Positions 1-12,255 of a stretch of DNA of 64,000 bases are shown piece after piece (positions within the stretch are counted from its first letter, which is position 1; every line of letters begins with the position of its first letter). Both the position numbers and the translations under genes were made by a program. The stretch comes from Valencia hispanica (lineage: Eukaryota > Chordata > Actinopteri > Cyprinodontiformes > Valenciidae): NCBI GenBank assembly GCA_963556495.2, contig OY747716.1, positions 36,375,318-36,439,317 of the forward strand. Reading direction: 5' to 3'. The notes below the pieces were generated by a model. That model was not told the origin of the DNA, did no database searches, and saw nothing but the letters and a program-made list of their open reading frames with translations.

Positions 1-194
1 TTCCAACTTCAGTCCTCAAGTGCTTGGAGACCAGAGGTGGGCCGGTGTTGAAATTCAGCCCAGGAGCTTGGAAGTTTAATTCAGGTGGGTCGTGGATGAG
101 AAAATGATTATTTTTATGAATATCTCAAACTTTCAGGCGTCGAGGTCACCTATATTTGGAAGCCCTGTGCTTCCTTTCAAAGCAAAAGAGAGCT

Positions 195-460
195 ACTGGG
201 GGCGACTGTGTCTTAGGTGGTAGGAATTCGTCCCATAATCTGTGGGTTGACGGTTTGAATCCTCGCTCTGTCTGCCTCGGTAGTTGTGTCCCTGGGTAAG
301 ACACTTCACACAGATGCCTCCTGGCAGTGGTGCCTGTGTCTGGTGTGCCCCAGAGCTGTGGCTACAATGCAGTAGCTTACCACCATCACTGTGTGAATGT
401 GTGTAAAGCGCTTTGTGGTCCTCTGATTGAAAAAGCCCTATACAAATGCCATTCACCATT
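195..460. mobile_element. SINE-like retroposon fragment
   Basis: The sequence resembles a very common fish short repeat. It has a tRNA-like GGTTTGAATCCTCG box near 252-266, a 'CTGGGTAAGACACTTCACACAGATG' type body, and ends in 'GTAAAGCGCTTTGTGG ... CCATTCACCATTTA'. The B-box-like motif supports a tRNA-derived SINE read on the + strand. Family assignment is from memory of the repeat type. The ORF on the opposite strand is not a gene. Confidence 0.55.
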
Positions 461-1069
461 TACTGACGTCTGGTAGCAGCTAGCAAACGATATAAAAATA
501 GTTGACATGAAAACATTCCAGGATAGTTCAGAAATGAGTGCAGCAGCTAGAGGTACTAATCAGCTGCAGGTGCAGCCACACCCACACCATTAGCACGTAC
601 AAAGATCTTCTATAAAAGGATGGTTTACTTACTTAAACAAGTGACAACAGTGGCTGCTTTTAGAGGACAAACACAAATGTTCAGGCTGCCGGTCTAAAGC
701 AGACCCGCCACCCAGGAAAACTCAAGAACCTCCGTATGACCAGCCCGCCCCTGTTGGAGACCCTTGATCTAAACATATTTTAGGATGAGAGGGCTGTGGG
801 AGGACAAGACAATAGGGTCACACAAACCGATAATGTTGGTATGTTTGACAATTTATAAACCAGCTTTTTAGATGAATTTTGAACAGGCTGTACGAGGCTG
901 TGCAGCTGTAACAAATAATCCACTCTGATTAAAACCACTTTTTATGAGGGGAACAAAGCAATCCCCTCTTGCTCCACCTCGTTAGTAGATATAAAATGGT
1001 TCTATTATTTATAAACTGGCTGGTTGGAGTTTAGGAGTCCACAATCAGTGAAAGACAGTAAAAATGGCG
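461..1069. other. AT-rich non-coding stretch
   Basis: No coding potential, no clear repeat ends and no splice-flanked ORF seen. It lies in what is probably an asap1 intron. Confidence 0.4.
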
Positions 1070-1250
1070 TAAACCACTGCTGATTAGACAGAATACAAAG
1101 AAACATCTCACATTTGCCAGCAAACAAATAGTGAAACATGGTGGTGGTGGTGTGATGGTTTGGGGTTTCTCTCGTACTTCAGGGGCTGGATGACTTGCCA
1201 TAATTGGTGGAATCTTGAGTTATGCTCTCTACCACAAAAACCAAATAACA
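1070..1250 (+). mobile_element. Tc1/mariner transposase relic
   Basis: Translation around 1134-1190 gives 'VKHGGGGVMVWGFLS', the conserved block between the first and second catalytic aspartates of Tc1 transposases. Flanking frames are broken and no terminal repeats remain, so it is a dead fragment on the + strand. Confidence 0.65.
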
Positions 1251-3063
1251 ATTTTATAGACTTTTTCAGTTTTACGATGGGTAGGGTGGGGATTTGTTTT
1301 CTTAGAAAATACAGTGGAGTGAAAATGAAGTAAACACAGTAGCATCTGGGTTATAACCTGTAATAAATAATAATGTTTAATCAGTCTCTCATAAATGAGA
1401 ATTACATAAAAACCTTACTTTGTTATTATGAACTATATCTATATAAAATATCAGTTATACACCACAAGAATATAGGAAGTGTTCAGTTTCACAATACAGA
1501 TTTTATTCCCACAAACCTCAGAAATGTGAAATAGCACCTAAAACAAGCCGAAGGATGATGGTGCTGCAGATAACAAACCACTTCACAATAACACAGCAGA
1601 TTTTTCTATGTTTCACATGACTTGAAACATGGAGTGGAAACTCAAAAGTACCTTGGTCCTCTAATAAGGCATCCCTGCAAATGAATTAGTAATCCTAATA
1701 AAATTGTTTTCAAGGAATTAAAATAAACCACACTCTCACTACAGATAATGGTAGCCCTGACAATTCATGTTTCCATGGAGTTTAAACATGTTTTAATTAA
1801 TGAATTTGGTTTTAATTTAAAAAGCATATTGCAGGTTAAATATTTTCTAAAATGCATATAAAATGTTTTCCAAAATTACTATTTGAAACATTTATTGAGG
1901 ATATTTTTTGCTGACAGTTTTTACAGTACATAAAATCACATATTTTAATTAAAAAAGTTTCATAATCTGGATGTGTGACGTAAGCGAAGGCAGCAGGGCC
2001 GGCCCAAAGTCTTATGGGGCCTAAAGCAGATTTGAACTCGGGGGGGGGGGAAGGACCCTTCTTCCTGTTAAAACCACCCCCCCCCACTAACAGCGTTTAC
2101 ATCAAGATTTGGCCTAATCTGGGAGAGGAGGTCGAGTTTGATTGGAGAGTCAGTGTGTTCAATAGTTTTGCATTGGGTGCATTTGTCTTGAAAAACGATA
2201 AATCATTATGTTTGTGGAGGCTGTATAAAGAGCAGGCTGTCGGGACATCAATTCCACAAATTTCCAAATAAACTGACTCTGTCTGACTTTCATGGACCCA
2301 TCAGAAGCTCAGCTCTACGCAAACAGGATCTTGGCATTGTAAGTCTTTATCTAATATTTAATTAGTCTAAGCTGGCAATTACCAACTTTGTTGAAAGAAA
2401 AATATCAAAAATTGGATGCGACATGATATGTGGGCTGTCAAATAAGCAGTACAAAAGGAGTATCAGGAAAATGTGTACGTCGCCTCGAGTTTGAGACAAC
2501 TTAGAAAAGCTCATTATTGTTTATTATTGGCAAGGATCAATACTATATTAGCTGACAAACACTAGTGTTTTTTTATTCTCTGGTACATGATAGTAATCTG
2601 TACAAAATTGTGACGTTGGCACACGACTTTGTGCTAACATCGGTCTCTCTCTCCACTGATTGTCCTGACTCCACAGCTCTATCTCTCTTCTTTGGTCATT
2701 AATCCTTCCCCTGGTCTCTCTCTATGCTCTCTGGGGCGCAGCAGGCTCATAGCTGTATGGTTGTGCTCCATCCTATGTGTAATTGTAAACATTTAAGGTG
2801 TCTTCAGAGTCGGATCCAGCATTAAAATCCACAGTTTTCTATTGATGGAGCTGACTGGTCTCCTTTCGCCTAAGTCACTTCTGGTCTAGCGGAGGTTAAA
2901 TTTTCTCACAAAAACAACTCCAGATGTCTAAATATTTTATTTACGAGTAATTTTTATTTATTTAGAACCAGTTCCTAATATATTTCTCTAAACAGTGGTT
3001 TAAGGTGTGGTTTAACCTGCAATATGCTCTTTAAATAAAATCTTGCTATAAAAATACATTAAC
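1251..3063. other. Non-coding stretch with one possible hAT end
   Basis: Mostly AT-rich unique-looking DNA. At 1990-2005 'AGGGCCGGCCCAAAG' resembles the terminus of a known type of fish hAT element, followed by a G10 run at 2041-2050 and a C-run near 2077. The matching other end was not found. ORFs here are low-complexity and not credible genes. Confidence 0.35.
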
Positions 3064-3067
3064 TTAA

Positions 3068-4042
3068 AGGCATACTCCGCAACTTTTACACCTTAATATA
3101 ATGTTTTTTTCAAAAGTTATGGTGGAACTTTATCATCTATTATGTTCATTTTTAGAGTTATCACCACCTTATAGGGGTCCTTGGCTTTTTTCTGCACTAT
3201 AGAACTTTTGCGCGGCGACCCGCTGCTGGAAGTACCGACTGAGTTCTGCTTTACGGCAGAGTCATACAGCCTTGCTGTTTAGAGACTGTAGAGATAGCTG
3301 ATCCACCAAAGAGACCGAGAAATCCCATATCAGAAAAAGCTAGAAAAAGAGAACGTGAGAGAGAGAGCAAAGACCAGAGTAAATATTGGGCCGGCTTTTC
3401 CTCGTTGGAGAGTTCTTTTGGAACAAACGTCATGCACTACGGACGCCGAGTTAGCCGTGCTGCTAATGGATAGGTAAGTAATCAATGACTTCACCGGGGT
3501 TATAGTGTTTGGTCTGGCATGTTGTTGTTACACAGTCCTGAGAAAGCTATTTATTCAATGTGTGGAGGTGGATGAAAATAGTTTGCACGGTATGCCTTAC
3601 AGTAGTAATGTGAATTACACAACCAAGTTGATCTCCGTTAGCCATCTAGAGGCTAATGTGATGCTAACGTGTAAGACTCGGTTCTGTAGATAAAGCTGAA
3701 AACTCCGGCGTAGTCGCTGTATTTCAGTATATAAAAGTCAAACTTTTTTCTTTTGGTTTTGTCAAGCTAGTGATTTATATTCTTGTCGTTTGATTTTTTT
3801 CCTAAAAACACCTAAAGATGTAGGCTGATTCTACTTTCGGGAGGTGTTTATCCGATTGTTACAGTTGAATTGCAAACTGAGACGGCGCCGGTTTGTTGTT
3901 TGGGCAAGCAATTTGGAAAGCAGCCACTGAAACATGCCTCTTATGAGCGACAGAGAGATTTGATTTTACGACAGTGATGTTGCGGGGCAAGGCTGAGGAG
4001 GGCGACAGAGAGCAAATATCATGAAAGTTGCGGAGTATGGGT
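3068..4042. mobile_element. piggyBac-type MITE with TTAA flanks
   Basis: The two ends are inverted copies: 3068-3088 (AGGCATACTCCGCAACTTTTA) and the reverse complement of 4022-4042 (ACCCATACTCCGCAACTTTCA), matching at about 17 of 21 positions. Both ends abut TTAA (3064-3067 and 4043-4046), the target duplication of piggyBac transposons. The 975-bp interior contains only short broken ORFs, so the element is non-autonomous. The superfamily call rests on the TTAA and terminal repeats only. Confidence 0.7.
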
Positions 4043-4046
4043 TTAA

Positions 4047-5486
4047 AATGATTTTACACATGTTCACCAGGGGCTGCCAATATGCATGGAGAGTTAAGTA
4101 TAATACAAACAGTTGAACCAACCCGATTAAAAATATTCTGTAGCACATACCAATATGGAAATATCAAAAATGAACAGGAAAGGCAACTATTGTTAGAAAA
4201 TCTCAAGGAAAAGTTTTAATGAAAGTGGGATTGTGAATGGCTAGAACTGGACTCACCACAGTAGGTTTGATGAGGTTTATACTATATATATACTAGGTAT
4301 AAACTATTTTTGTCACTGGTGGTTACAAAAGAAAACCAACAAATAATACATTTAAAGGCTAGGATTAAGCACAACTATTGTGTGCTGTTCAGGTGCACGG
4401 TTGCACTAAATAATATAACTGTTGGACTAAAGTAACCTCTCTGTTAATGGGTAAGATTAGATTAAATTAACAGAGCAGCATTTGTATTTGTAGGGCTTCG
4501 ATTGTACACAGTAACAGAAACATTGCCAAGAGCCTGAATCTCTAAGTATATTTAATAGTCTTATTTTTCTCACTAATAACTACAGCAAAATATTGTATAA
4601 CAATCTGTATCATTTATTCCTAGTTAATATTAAACTATTAAAACGACAAATGACTGGAATAAAAAGGAAATACATGACAGCCAAAACACACCACTCATTT
4701 TGCTGATCAAAAAAAAAAAAAAATAAATAAATAAATAAATAAACTGTCACAGAAACCATCTTGTTTTTCGGATCGCCTGTTTAAAGTCTGTCAGCTCTTC
4801 ACCCTGCTATTAAGTCACACTCATAAATCTGGAACCCCTGAAGCTGAAGAATGTGCAGCCTTGATCAACCCCCGCTAATAGATGCAACATTTTTCCAGCC
4901 TGTAAATAACTTTTCCGACACAACATGCAATGCAGACATGAGTCCTTGGCCAGAGCCGCAGATTCTGCAGAGCACTTAACAGCATTCCTTGAAGTTTTCT
5001 TGCAGCTGAGTCTCAAATTTCACACTTTATGCAACTCCACATAGACTCAAGACATTTTAAAACCACAGGTGTAACACCACGGACCATTTGGAAGGTTCGG
5101 CAACTGGACAAACAATCGCCGCAATGCCCGACACAAACTCTGACCTCCCAACATGCCAAGGATTGTAGCTTTAACAGCTGCTGTAGTGTTGTGAAAATGT
5201 CAGCCATGTATTTCTTTGAACACCAAATGGCTTCAATATTATCCCTAAACTTGAAGGTTTAAAACTACCCAGACAGACAGAGATGGACTATTGACGCCTG
5301 AAGACAACAATACGGCCGACCCGTCATGGGACAACGCTATCTCCAGGCTCTACGAGGCAGACCTAAAGGACAATGCTGTTCATATAACCATTCAAAGAAG
5401 AAAAATTAAGGATGAAGATCTATCGTTGATCTACCACTGCCAAATGCAAAGAACTCATAAAACAGCAGGAACAAAACAAAACTTTA
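4047..5486. other. Non-coding stretch with A/AAAT repeat
   Basis: Contains an A-run merging into (AAAT)n at about 4710-4743. Short ORFs at 4810-5520 overlap on both strands with no family I recognise. The ORF at 5291-5518 (starts MTPEDNNTADPSW) has fairly balanced composition and could be a transposon protein fragment, but I cannot support a call. Confidence 0.35.
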
Positions 5487-6019
5487 GGCGCGTTTCCACT
5501 ATCGGAACTTCAGAGTAATTTAACCAGATCTTTTTCTGACAGGGTAATCTGTCGGCCCGCTCCTCTCAGCCACCGTGTCTCCATACACAATCGGCCCCTT
5601 CCGGGATCAGCTAAAGACATCCGCATATCACGACTGTTTCAGCAGCGAGTAGAGTCACTGATCAGAGCAAAGAAGGCGCCCAGAGCAGCAGAAATAACAA
5701 GAGATTGACATGGAAGACGCAGGGCTTGTTGCTGTGTTTCTGTCTGCTTTTATAAACTGCTTTGCTAGCAACTCTTCTTATTTTTACAAAGCCAGTTGTT
5801 TGGCGACGTCTGCTCATTTCCCTCTGAATTAGAACCAATCAGCGTGACGTAACCACAGCTCCCGCTGAGCGACTCGATCAGGCTTTTCCGAGTACATACT
5901 CCCATACAGGTACTCCGTTGGTTCCTGAAATGGCCCCTAAAACAGCACAATGAAGTGGAGACACGCAAATCGGGAAGGTCCGGTCATATTGCCATGAAGT
6001 TCCGATAGTGGAAACGCCC
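5487..6019. mobile_element. PIF/Harbinger-like MITE
   Basis: Long terminal inverted repeats: 5487-5511 reads GGCGCGTTTCCACTATCGG..., and the reverse complement of 5995-6019 reads GGGCGTTTCCACTATCGG... . The 533-bp element is flanked by TTA on the left (5484-5486) and TTT on the right, close to the 3-bp duplication of PIF/Harbinger elements. No transposase ORF is present. Confidence 0.6.
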
Positions 6020-6279
6020 TTTGGTCTTATACAGGGTCTCTTATATCAAATCAAACTTTATAAAGCGCTTTCATACAAAATAGCATCTCAAAGTGCTTTA
6101 CAGATTAAAATGACTATGCTAATATGCTAGTTACATCTAGACAACACAATACAGCAAAGTTAAACAGGTCCGTTGGCAGTTGCTCAGAAAACAGTGCAAC
6201 AACAAAGTAATTTAGCTTTGCTGAGTTTGAATTAGGCAGAATAGCATTTCCTCCTGTTTCACCAATAAGGCTTCTAACC

Positions 6280-7890
6280 AAAAAAAGAACGGGTGCTAGT
6301 TCGGTGCTGGTGCCAGACCCAGGGCTTAGTAGGTTCTTTCAAAGAACTGGTTGGTTTTCTACTGACGCGGGGCCTGGTCGGTGCTGCGTCTTAACGCCAT
6401 CTAAAGCGCAACGTTATACAAAAACAGGAAGCACGTGAACATAGAGAGAGAGATGATTCTTATATTTTTTTGGGCTCTAGTGGTCCCTGATTGACAGGCG
6501 CCCGACAGCAAGTGGGGAGATTTATTTATTTTACAGAAAAAGTTTTTGAGAATTGCTACCTATTCCAAACCCGACACACCAAGTGTACCTCTGTTCTATA
6601 AATTACAGCTTTTGAATATTTTTTATACTAACACACTTCTTACCTGTACTTTGTTTAAAGCTCTTTATGACACTAATTGGTCTTTTATCGAGAGTTATTT
6701 TCATAATAACTCAAATTCATAACTACTCTACTAGGTAGGTTTCCAATTTGCGTCTTCCGCTATATAAAAACGCCACGTGAACAGTTCTCAATCAGATTTC
6801 ATGGTCCACAACTCTGTAATACAAATATTGACCTTGTGGAACCCTCTGTATCACGGTCCATGTACAAAAATAAACTGAATAATAAACTTAGAGCAATGCA
6901 TTTGGTTTAATCTAGCCTGAAATGTGAATCGGGATGATGCTCTAAGCGAGGGGTGCCCAATTCCGGTCCTCAAGGGCCAGTCTCCTGCATGTTTTAGTTC
7001 TTTCCCTGGTTCAGCACACCTGAATCAAATGATGGCTTGTTAGCAGGCCTCTGCAGAACTTTGACATGCTGAGGAGGTAGTTGGACCATTTGAATCAGCT
7101 GTGTTGGAGCAGAGACGCATCTAAAACTGGCTGGAGACCGGCCTTGAGGCCCGGAATTGGACATCCATGCTCTAAGCTGACTTATTTTTCAATATTTTTA
7201 AAATATTTTTATTATTATTATTAGTGTTATTTTTTTGGGCTGTATGACGTTGAAGTAATTGCACAATGTAATTTCACAGGGACTCGTTTTCATATAAGCC
7301 CATTCAGGCTTCTACCACTTCCGAACACATGAATTTGATACATCTTCTACACATATTTTGTTTTGTTTTGCATTCAATTGTTTTTATGTGTTAAACAAAA
7401 CAAAAACAACAGTAAATGTCCCAAGGTCGAGAGTCAAACCCAGGACAGCCGCGTCAAGCACCGCAGCTCCGCAAATGGGGCACCCGCCCTACTGCTACGC
7501 CACGCAACGCCCCGAGGGAGACATTTTGACAATAGAGGAGTTCATTCTACCCTTAAAAGTGTTGCTGTTGCATTTCCCAAGTTTGCTGGATTTCCAGAGA
7601 CGTGCTCATAACATGCTCTCGGTACACAATCAACGGTTGATTACAAGGCGCAGAGACTGACAACTACGTTTGCGGAGAAAGGAAAATGTGCAATGTCACC
7701 ATGTGGGCGGGGGAGAAAGCGGTTCTTAGCCAGCTCTGGTTCTGGCCCAGTAATGAGTTGGTGCTAGGTTAAGCCCCGGTTTGGAACGAAGAAGCGAATG
7801 CTTTGGCGGTGGAAAACCAAAGAACCATTTCCAACTCAGGCTTTGGAACCGAACTATCACTGGAACTATCTCAGGGAAAAGGCCCTAAGA
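6280..7890. mobile_element. Possible diverged DNA transposon with inverted ends
   Basis: The left part (TAGTTCGGTGCTGGTGCC ... GGTTGGTTTTCTAC near 6298-6362) is loosely mirrored in inverted orientation at 7805-7862 (GTGGAAAACCAAAGAACC ... GAACCGAACTA). The ends are imperfect and I could not fix a target duplication, so the boundaries are approximate. It is interrupted by the hAT MITE at 6948-7169. Confidence 0.35.
6948..7169. mobile_element. hAT MITE with perfect 8-bp target duplication
   Basis: Terminal inverted repeats: GAGGGGTGCCCAATTCCGG at the left and the complement of CCGGAATTGGACATCCATG at the right. The flanking 8-mer CTCTAAGC occurs directly on both sides (6940-6947 and 7170-7177), the signature of hAT integration. 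It is 222 bp with no coding capacity. Confidence 0.88.
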
Positions 7891-9180
7891 GGCTGATATG
7901 CCATAAATTGTCCTTGGTTCGTTTTAAATACATCAACACTTTCGTTGGGTTACTTGCAGAAAAAGTATTTGTTGCCTCTTTAAAATTATGTTTGAATGTT
8001 TCAAATTATAAAACAACATTTTCCACATCAAATAAAGATAAGCTCAGTAAACACAAAATGTCCTTGTTAAACCATGATCTGATTACAAATCTTATTTGGA
8101 CAGTTGAGTTCAATTTCAACAGAGGCTTTGAAATGGCCTAGTCCAAGTCCGGGCTTAAATCCAGTTACAATGTTGTTTCAGGCCATGCATGCTCAAAACC
8201 CTGCCAATTTGGGAGAATTAAAACCACAACGAAAAAAGACTCATTGCCAGTTATCAAAAATGCATAATGATAGCTGTTAACCGTCTGTTATTAAGGTAAG
8301 GAGGCAATTTATTTTATCATGGTAAGGTTTTTTTTTTACAACATAAACAACATTATCATTGGAAAAGTTCATTTTGTATTTACTCAGGTCATTTTTGTCT
8401 GATACTAAAATTGGTTTAATGGTTTCAGAAAATCAAGTCAGACAACAAAGAAAAAACTGAAGAAATTATCATTTTTCTTTTTCTTATTTTTACAGCAATG
8501 TCGGTTAAACAAAACCAGCAAGTAAGTATCACACTTCCAGTTATGCATGCTAGTATCTAAAAGAAATTTCTCTGAGATAACCTAACCGTGTAAGGAAGGT
8601 CTGCAGACAGATGTGAACACACTGATCCATTCTTCTTCACCTAAATCTGAGGGAAGAGCAGAGGATCAAGAACGCCGGAGGAAAGCCGGGTCCATAGCTA
8701 ATCCGCTGCCAGCTAATAGCCCTTGATGATATACGCAGTGCAGCTGCGGGAGGAAGGTAGGCCAACAGCTGTGGCCCGCAGACTGATTATCAGATTTCAA
8801 AAAAAGCAATAGAACGCAGCCTCACCTCCTGCTGTGTCAGACCGAAAACAAAGTAATGAAAAGCCAGGAGGGAAATTTAAAGAAGTACTGCCTAGAAAAT
8901 GAATGCTCTTTTACACACTGGAATATTATTCTGTGAGGTTTACTCATAGGGGTTTACTGCATTCCTGGCATTATTCCGTGAACCCATGTTACCTCTTCAT
9001 AATTACATACACTCCAACCAATCCAGTACTGCCAAGAAAAGGAGGTAATTGTTAAAGGACATTTCAACATTTGATGTTAAAAGTCTCCACATATTCCAAA
9101 AACTAACACTGGTTTCACAAATCTATAAAGGTTTAAGGTGGATAGTTCTATTTAAACATTAATTATATTTTTATATTGGC
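7891..9180. other. Non-coding stretch
   Basis: No supported gene or bounded repeat. The ORF at 7803-8141 straddles the end of the preceding repeat and has no recognisable domain. Confidence 0.35.
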
Positions 9181-9852
9181 TTAATGCAGAACTACAGGCC
9201 AATCTCTAATCTTCCATTCTTCAGTAAAATTATTGAAAAAGCTGTTTCAGTAGTTCAATAGCTTCCTAACAATGACCAACCACTTTAATGTTTTTCAGTC
9301 TGGTTTCCGTGCTCACCACAGCACCGAGACTGCCCTCGTCAAAGTATTCAATGACATCCGCATAAATACAGACTGTGATAGAACCACAGTGCTGGTTCTG
9401 TTGGACCTCAGTGCAGCATTTGACACTGTTGATCATGATATTTTATTGGAACGACTGGAGAGCTGGGTCGGACTCTCTGGTACAGTACTTGGCTGGTTCG
9501 AGTGTTATCTAAAGAACGGGGACTTCTTTGTTTCAATAGGAAACTTTTCGTCAGAACGAACAGAAATCACATGTGGGGTGCCCCAGGGCTCCATCCTGGG
9601 GCCCCACTTATTTAATATCTACATGCTCCCACTAGCCCAGATTATAACAACCAATATGATTAGCTACTCAGCTCTACATTACAATGTCACCAGGTGACTT
9701 TGAACCCATCCAAACCCTAAGTAAATGCATTGAGCAAATCAATGGATGGATGTGCCATAACTTTCTCCAGCTAAACAGAAACAAAACACAAGTAATTACT
9801 TTTGGACCTAAAGAGGAGCAAGCAAGAGTCAGCACAGGTCTGCCTAAAAAAA
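9181..9852 (+). mobile_element. L2-type LINE reverse transcriptase fragment
   Basis: Nearly identical to 26740-27670 in this window. It encodes reverse transcriptase blocks '[20 protein letters not shown]' and '[18 protein letters not shown]', but the tyrosine-aspartate-aspartate catalytic block is damaged (the frame breaks near 9660). Compared with the longer copy, about 230 bases are missing between GAGTCAGCACA and GGTCTGCCTAAAA, after which homology stops in an A-run. It is a dead copy. Confidence 0.9.
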
Positions 9853-10608
9853 AAAACGGCTCCCACTGACGAGTCGACTCCAATCGTTCACTTCAAAGAG
9901 TTAGCTCTTAGAGCCGGTTCATTCGCGACCGACACATCACCGATTCGAAGTACGAACTCCACCGTGAAAGATGCAGAAAGTTTCTTCACGCAATGATGCA
10001 TTTAGAAGACACATTTGTGTCAGCCTTTTATTTTAATCAGCTAAATCAGCTAAAACCATTTCTACCAGAAACATAGTGCACACGAGAGTTGCTCTGTTGT
10101 TGACTGCCAGAATCAACATGAAAATATTTTTTCTATTTTTTTTTTTACGCCGGAATCCTTTACGAATTTGGGACAATATCAGGCGAAGTTGGCATCGAAG
10201 CTCCGTTTGGAAAAAGGGGCCATTCCAACAATCAGAGACTTGCCTGCAATTGAAACGGTAAGGCTGTGTTTTTATTGCTCTGCTGTGTGTAACAAACAGC
10301 AGCTAACTGCTAATGTGGCTATTGTATGCTAGCGGGAGTAGTAGATATGGGTTAGATATGCTGAAGCGTTACCTGCGGTGTCAACCCCCCTCCTTCCTGC
10401 CACCAATCAACGCGCCCCTCATTTGCATTATTACAATGCCCGTCCATGACAGCCAAAGTATCGCATCAGATCTCGCGAGACAATAATGCCTTCAGAAATA
10501 AGGGTCAGAGGAGCTCTGTGTTTATTTTTTTCAAAAATTTTTTAGAAGGGCCTGAAAGACAATAATAGAGCGTGGGTATCCAAGATAATACTAGGTTATG
10601 ACTCCTTT
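9853..10608. other. Foreign segment splitting the L2 copy
   Basis: This 750-bp stretch replaces the L2 sequence expected between the reverse transcriptase and the 3' tail. It begins with a CGGCTCCCACTGACGAGTCG / TTAGAGCCGGTTCATTCGCG block resembling a fish DNA transposon end. No matching inverted end or target duplication was found, so its nature is unresolved. Confidence 0.35.
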
Positions 10609-10677
10609 AATCATGTAAAGCACCTTGAATTACCTTGTTGTTGAAAGTGTGCTATACAAATAAAATTGCCTTGCCTT
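10609..10677 (+). mobile_element. L2-type LINE 3' tail
   Basis: AATCATGTAAAGCACCTTGAATTACC ... AAATAAAATTGCCTTGCCTT is the same 3' end as at 28185-28262 and 59090-59170, with the short TTGCC repeat tail. It is the probable 3' end of the interrupted copy starting at 9181. Confidence 0.8.
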
Positions 10678-10904
10678 TTCTTGGACTCACTTGTCTACGA
10701 CACAAGAATGGAAATCATAAAATTAATTTGTTGCCCAACACTTACTTTGACATCTTTGTTCACCTTTTAAAGCATACCCTTTATTTGCTCTTTTAAGACA
10801 CGTCTTGGCAGTGTACAGAGGTAAAATTTTAGACAACACTGAAAGTAGTGAACTTATAAATATGCTAATAACATTTGACACCAATAAGGGTGAAATTATC
10901 AGGG

Positions 10905-11405
10905 GAAAGAGAAGCTCAGACCTATTCAGGCAAACAGCAACCTGAACTAACACGGAACAACCACTTAGGCTAATTGCTGTCTGTTGCCCAAGCCAACAGC
11001 TTCTTAGGCTAACAGCCACTAAAGCTAACAACCATTTAAGATAACCACAGTCATTTAAGCAAATACCAAGTCAGTCTACCAGATATTCAGGCAAGAAGCA
11101 ACCAAAGCTGACAACAAAACTGGCTATCTCAGAGAAGCTCAGGCTACCAGCTCCTCAAGCTACACAGGCTGACAGACGCCATGGTGATGAACCACAAAGG
11201 ATCACAGCTAATCAGGCTAACAGCCACCAAACCTGACAACTACTCAGGTTAAAAGCTAACCAGGCTAATAGCCACCAAAGATGACAATCACTAATGCTAA
11301 AAGCTAATCAGGCTAATACCCATAGCCATGAAATCAAACATCCACTTTGGCTAATACCTAACAGGCTAACATAAACTCAGGCTAACAGCTACTAAAGTAA
11401 ACTGG
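10905..11405. repeat. Degenerate AGGCTAA/AACAGCCAC minisatellite
   Basis: A loose tandem array of units such as 'CAGGCTAACAGCCACCAAA' and 'CTCAGGTTAAAAGCTAACCAGG' repeats about every 25-45 bases. Units drift considerably. No coding frame stays open on the + strand. Confidence 0.7.
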
Positions 11406-11889
11406 TCAGATAAGCAAATATGTACAATCTAAAATAATACACAATCTCAAAACTTTGTCAGCAGTTTAAAAAAGACATGCTTTATATGAGTATATGTTGT
11501 CAAAGCTTTGTCAACAGAAAGTCCATATTGCTATAAGAGGTGATTGAACTGAGGCACATCAAACCCTGATTTGCTTGCATAATTGTGGACTGCTACAGGT
11601 AAGATAACTCACTGCTTATAACAACTCCAAAGAGTCTTTAAAAGTGCACCCTAATAATAGTGGGACTCTGTAGAAAACAGATTTTTAAAATTGACCTAAA
11701 TATTAAAATAAATTAGACATTAAATTAGAAATGTAGAGGAATTTGATTAGTGAAAATTTTTCCCCACCAACACGAAGAACTTCATAGCATTTCATGGCAC
11801 AATTCTGAGCCTGCTAATCACCCAGGTGGTTAAATCAGGTGTTCAGGGAAATATCCAAACCAAATAGTCCTTTCCTAGTTATTCATCAT

Positions 11890-12255
11890 TAGGTTTCAAA
11901 CACCAATCCATCCATTATCTGTTCCCATCCATCCTATGCAGGGTTGCGGGGTGGTTGGTGCCTATCTCCAGCAGTCACGGAGGGAGAGGTGGGGTACACC
12001 CTGGACAGGTCGCCAGTCCATCACAGGGCAACAAAGACACACAACCATGCATGCACACACTCATACCTAACAGCAATTTAGAGAGACCACTTCATAACAG
12101 TCATTTTTGGACAGTGGGAGGAAGCCAGAGTACCCGGAGAGAGCCCACGCATGCACAGGGAGAACATACAAACTCCGTGCAGAAAGATTCGAACCCCGGG
12201 CCTTCTGCCTGCAAGGCAACTGTGCAGCCAACTGCGCAGCCAACTGCACCACTGT
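11890..12255 (-). mobile_element. tRNA-derived SINE, antisense
   Basis: Read on the - strand it starts in a tRNA-like head, with the B box GGGTTCGAATC (complement of GATTCGAACCCC at 12187-12198). It continues through the well-known fish SINE body (GCATGCGTGGGC, CTCCCACTGTCC, CCAGTCCATCACAG complement) and ends in a GGATGGAT-type tail near 11905. ORFs on both strands here are SINE translation, not genes. Confidence 0.8.

Noticed and set aside
12181..12250. Possible functional tRNA gene (B-box-like GGTTCGAATC on the - strand)
   Set aside because: The flanking body and tail are those of a SINE, and no complete cloverleaf with a 7-bp acceptor stem could be drawn.
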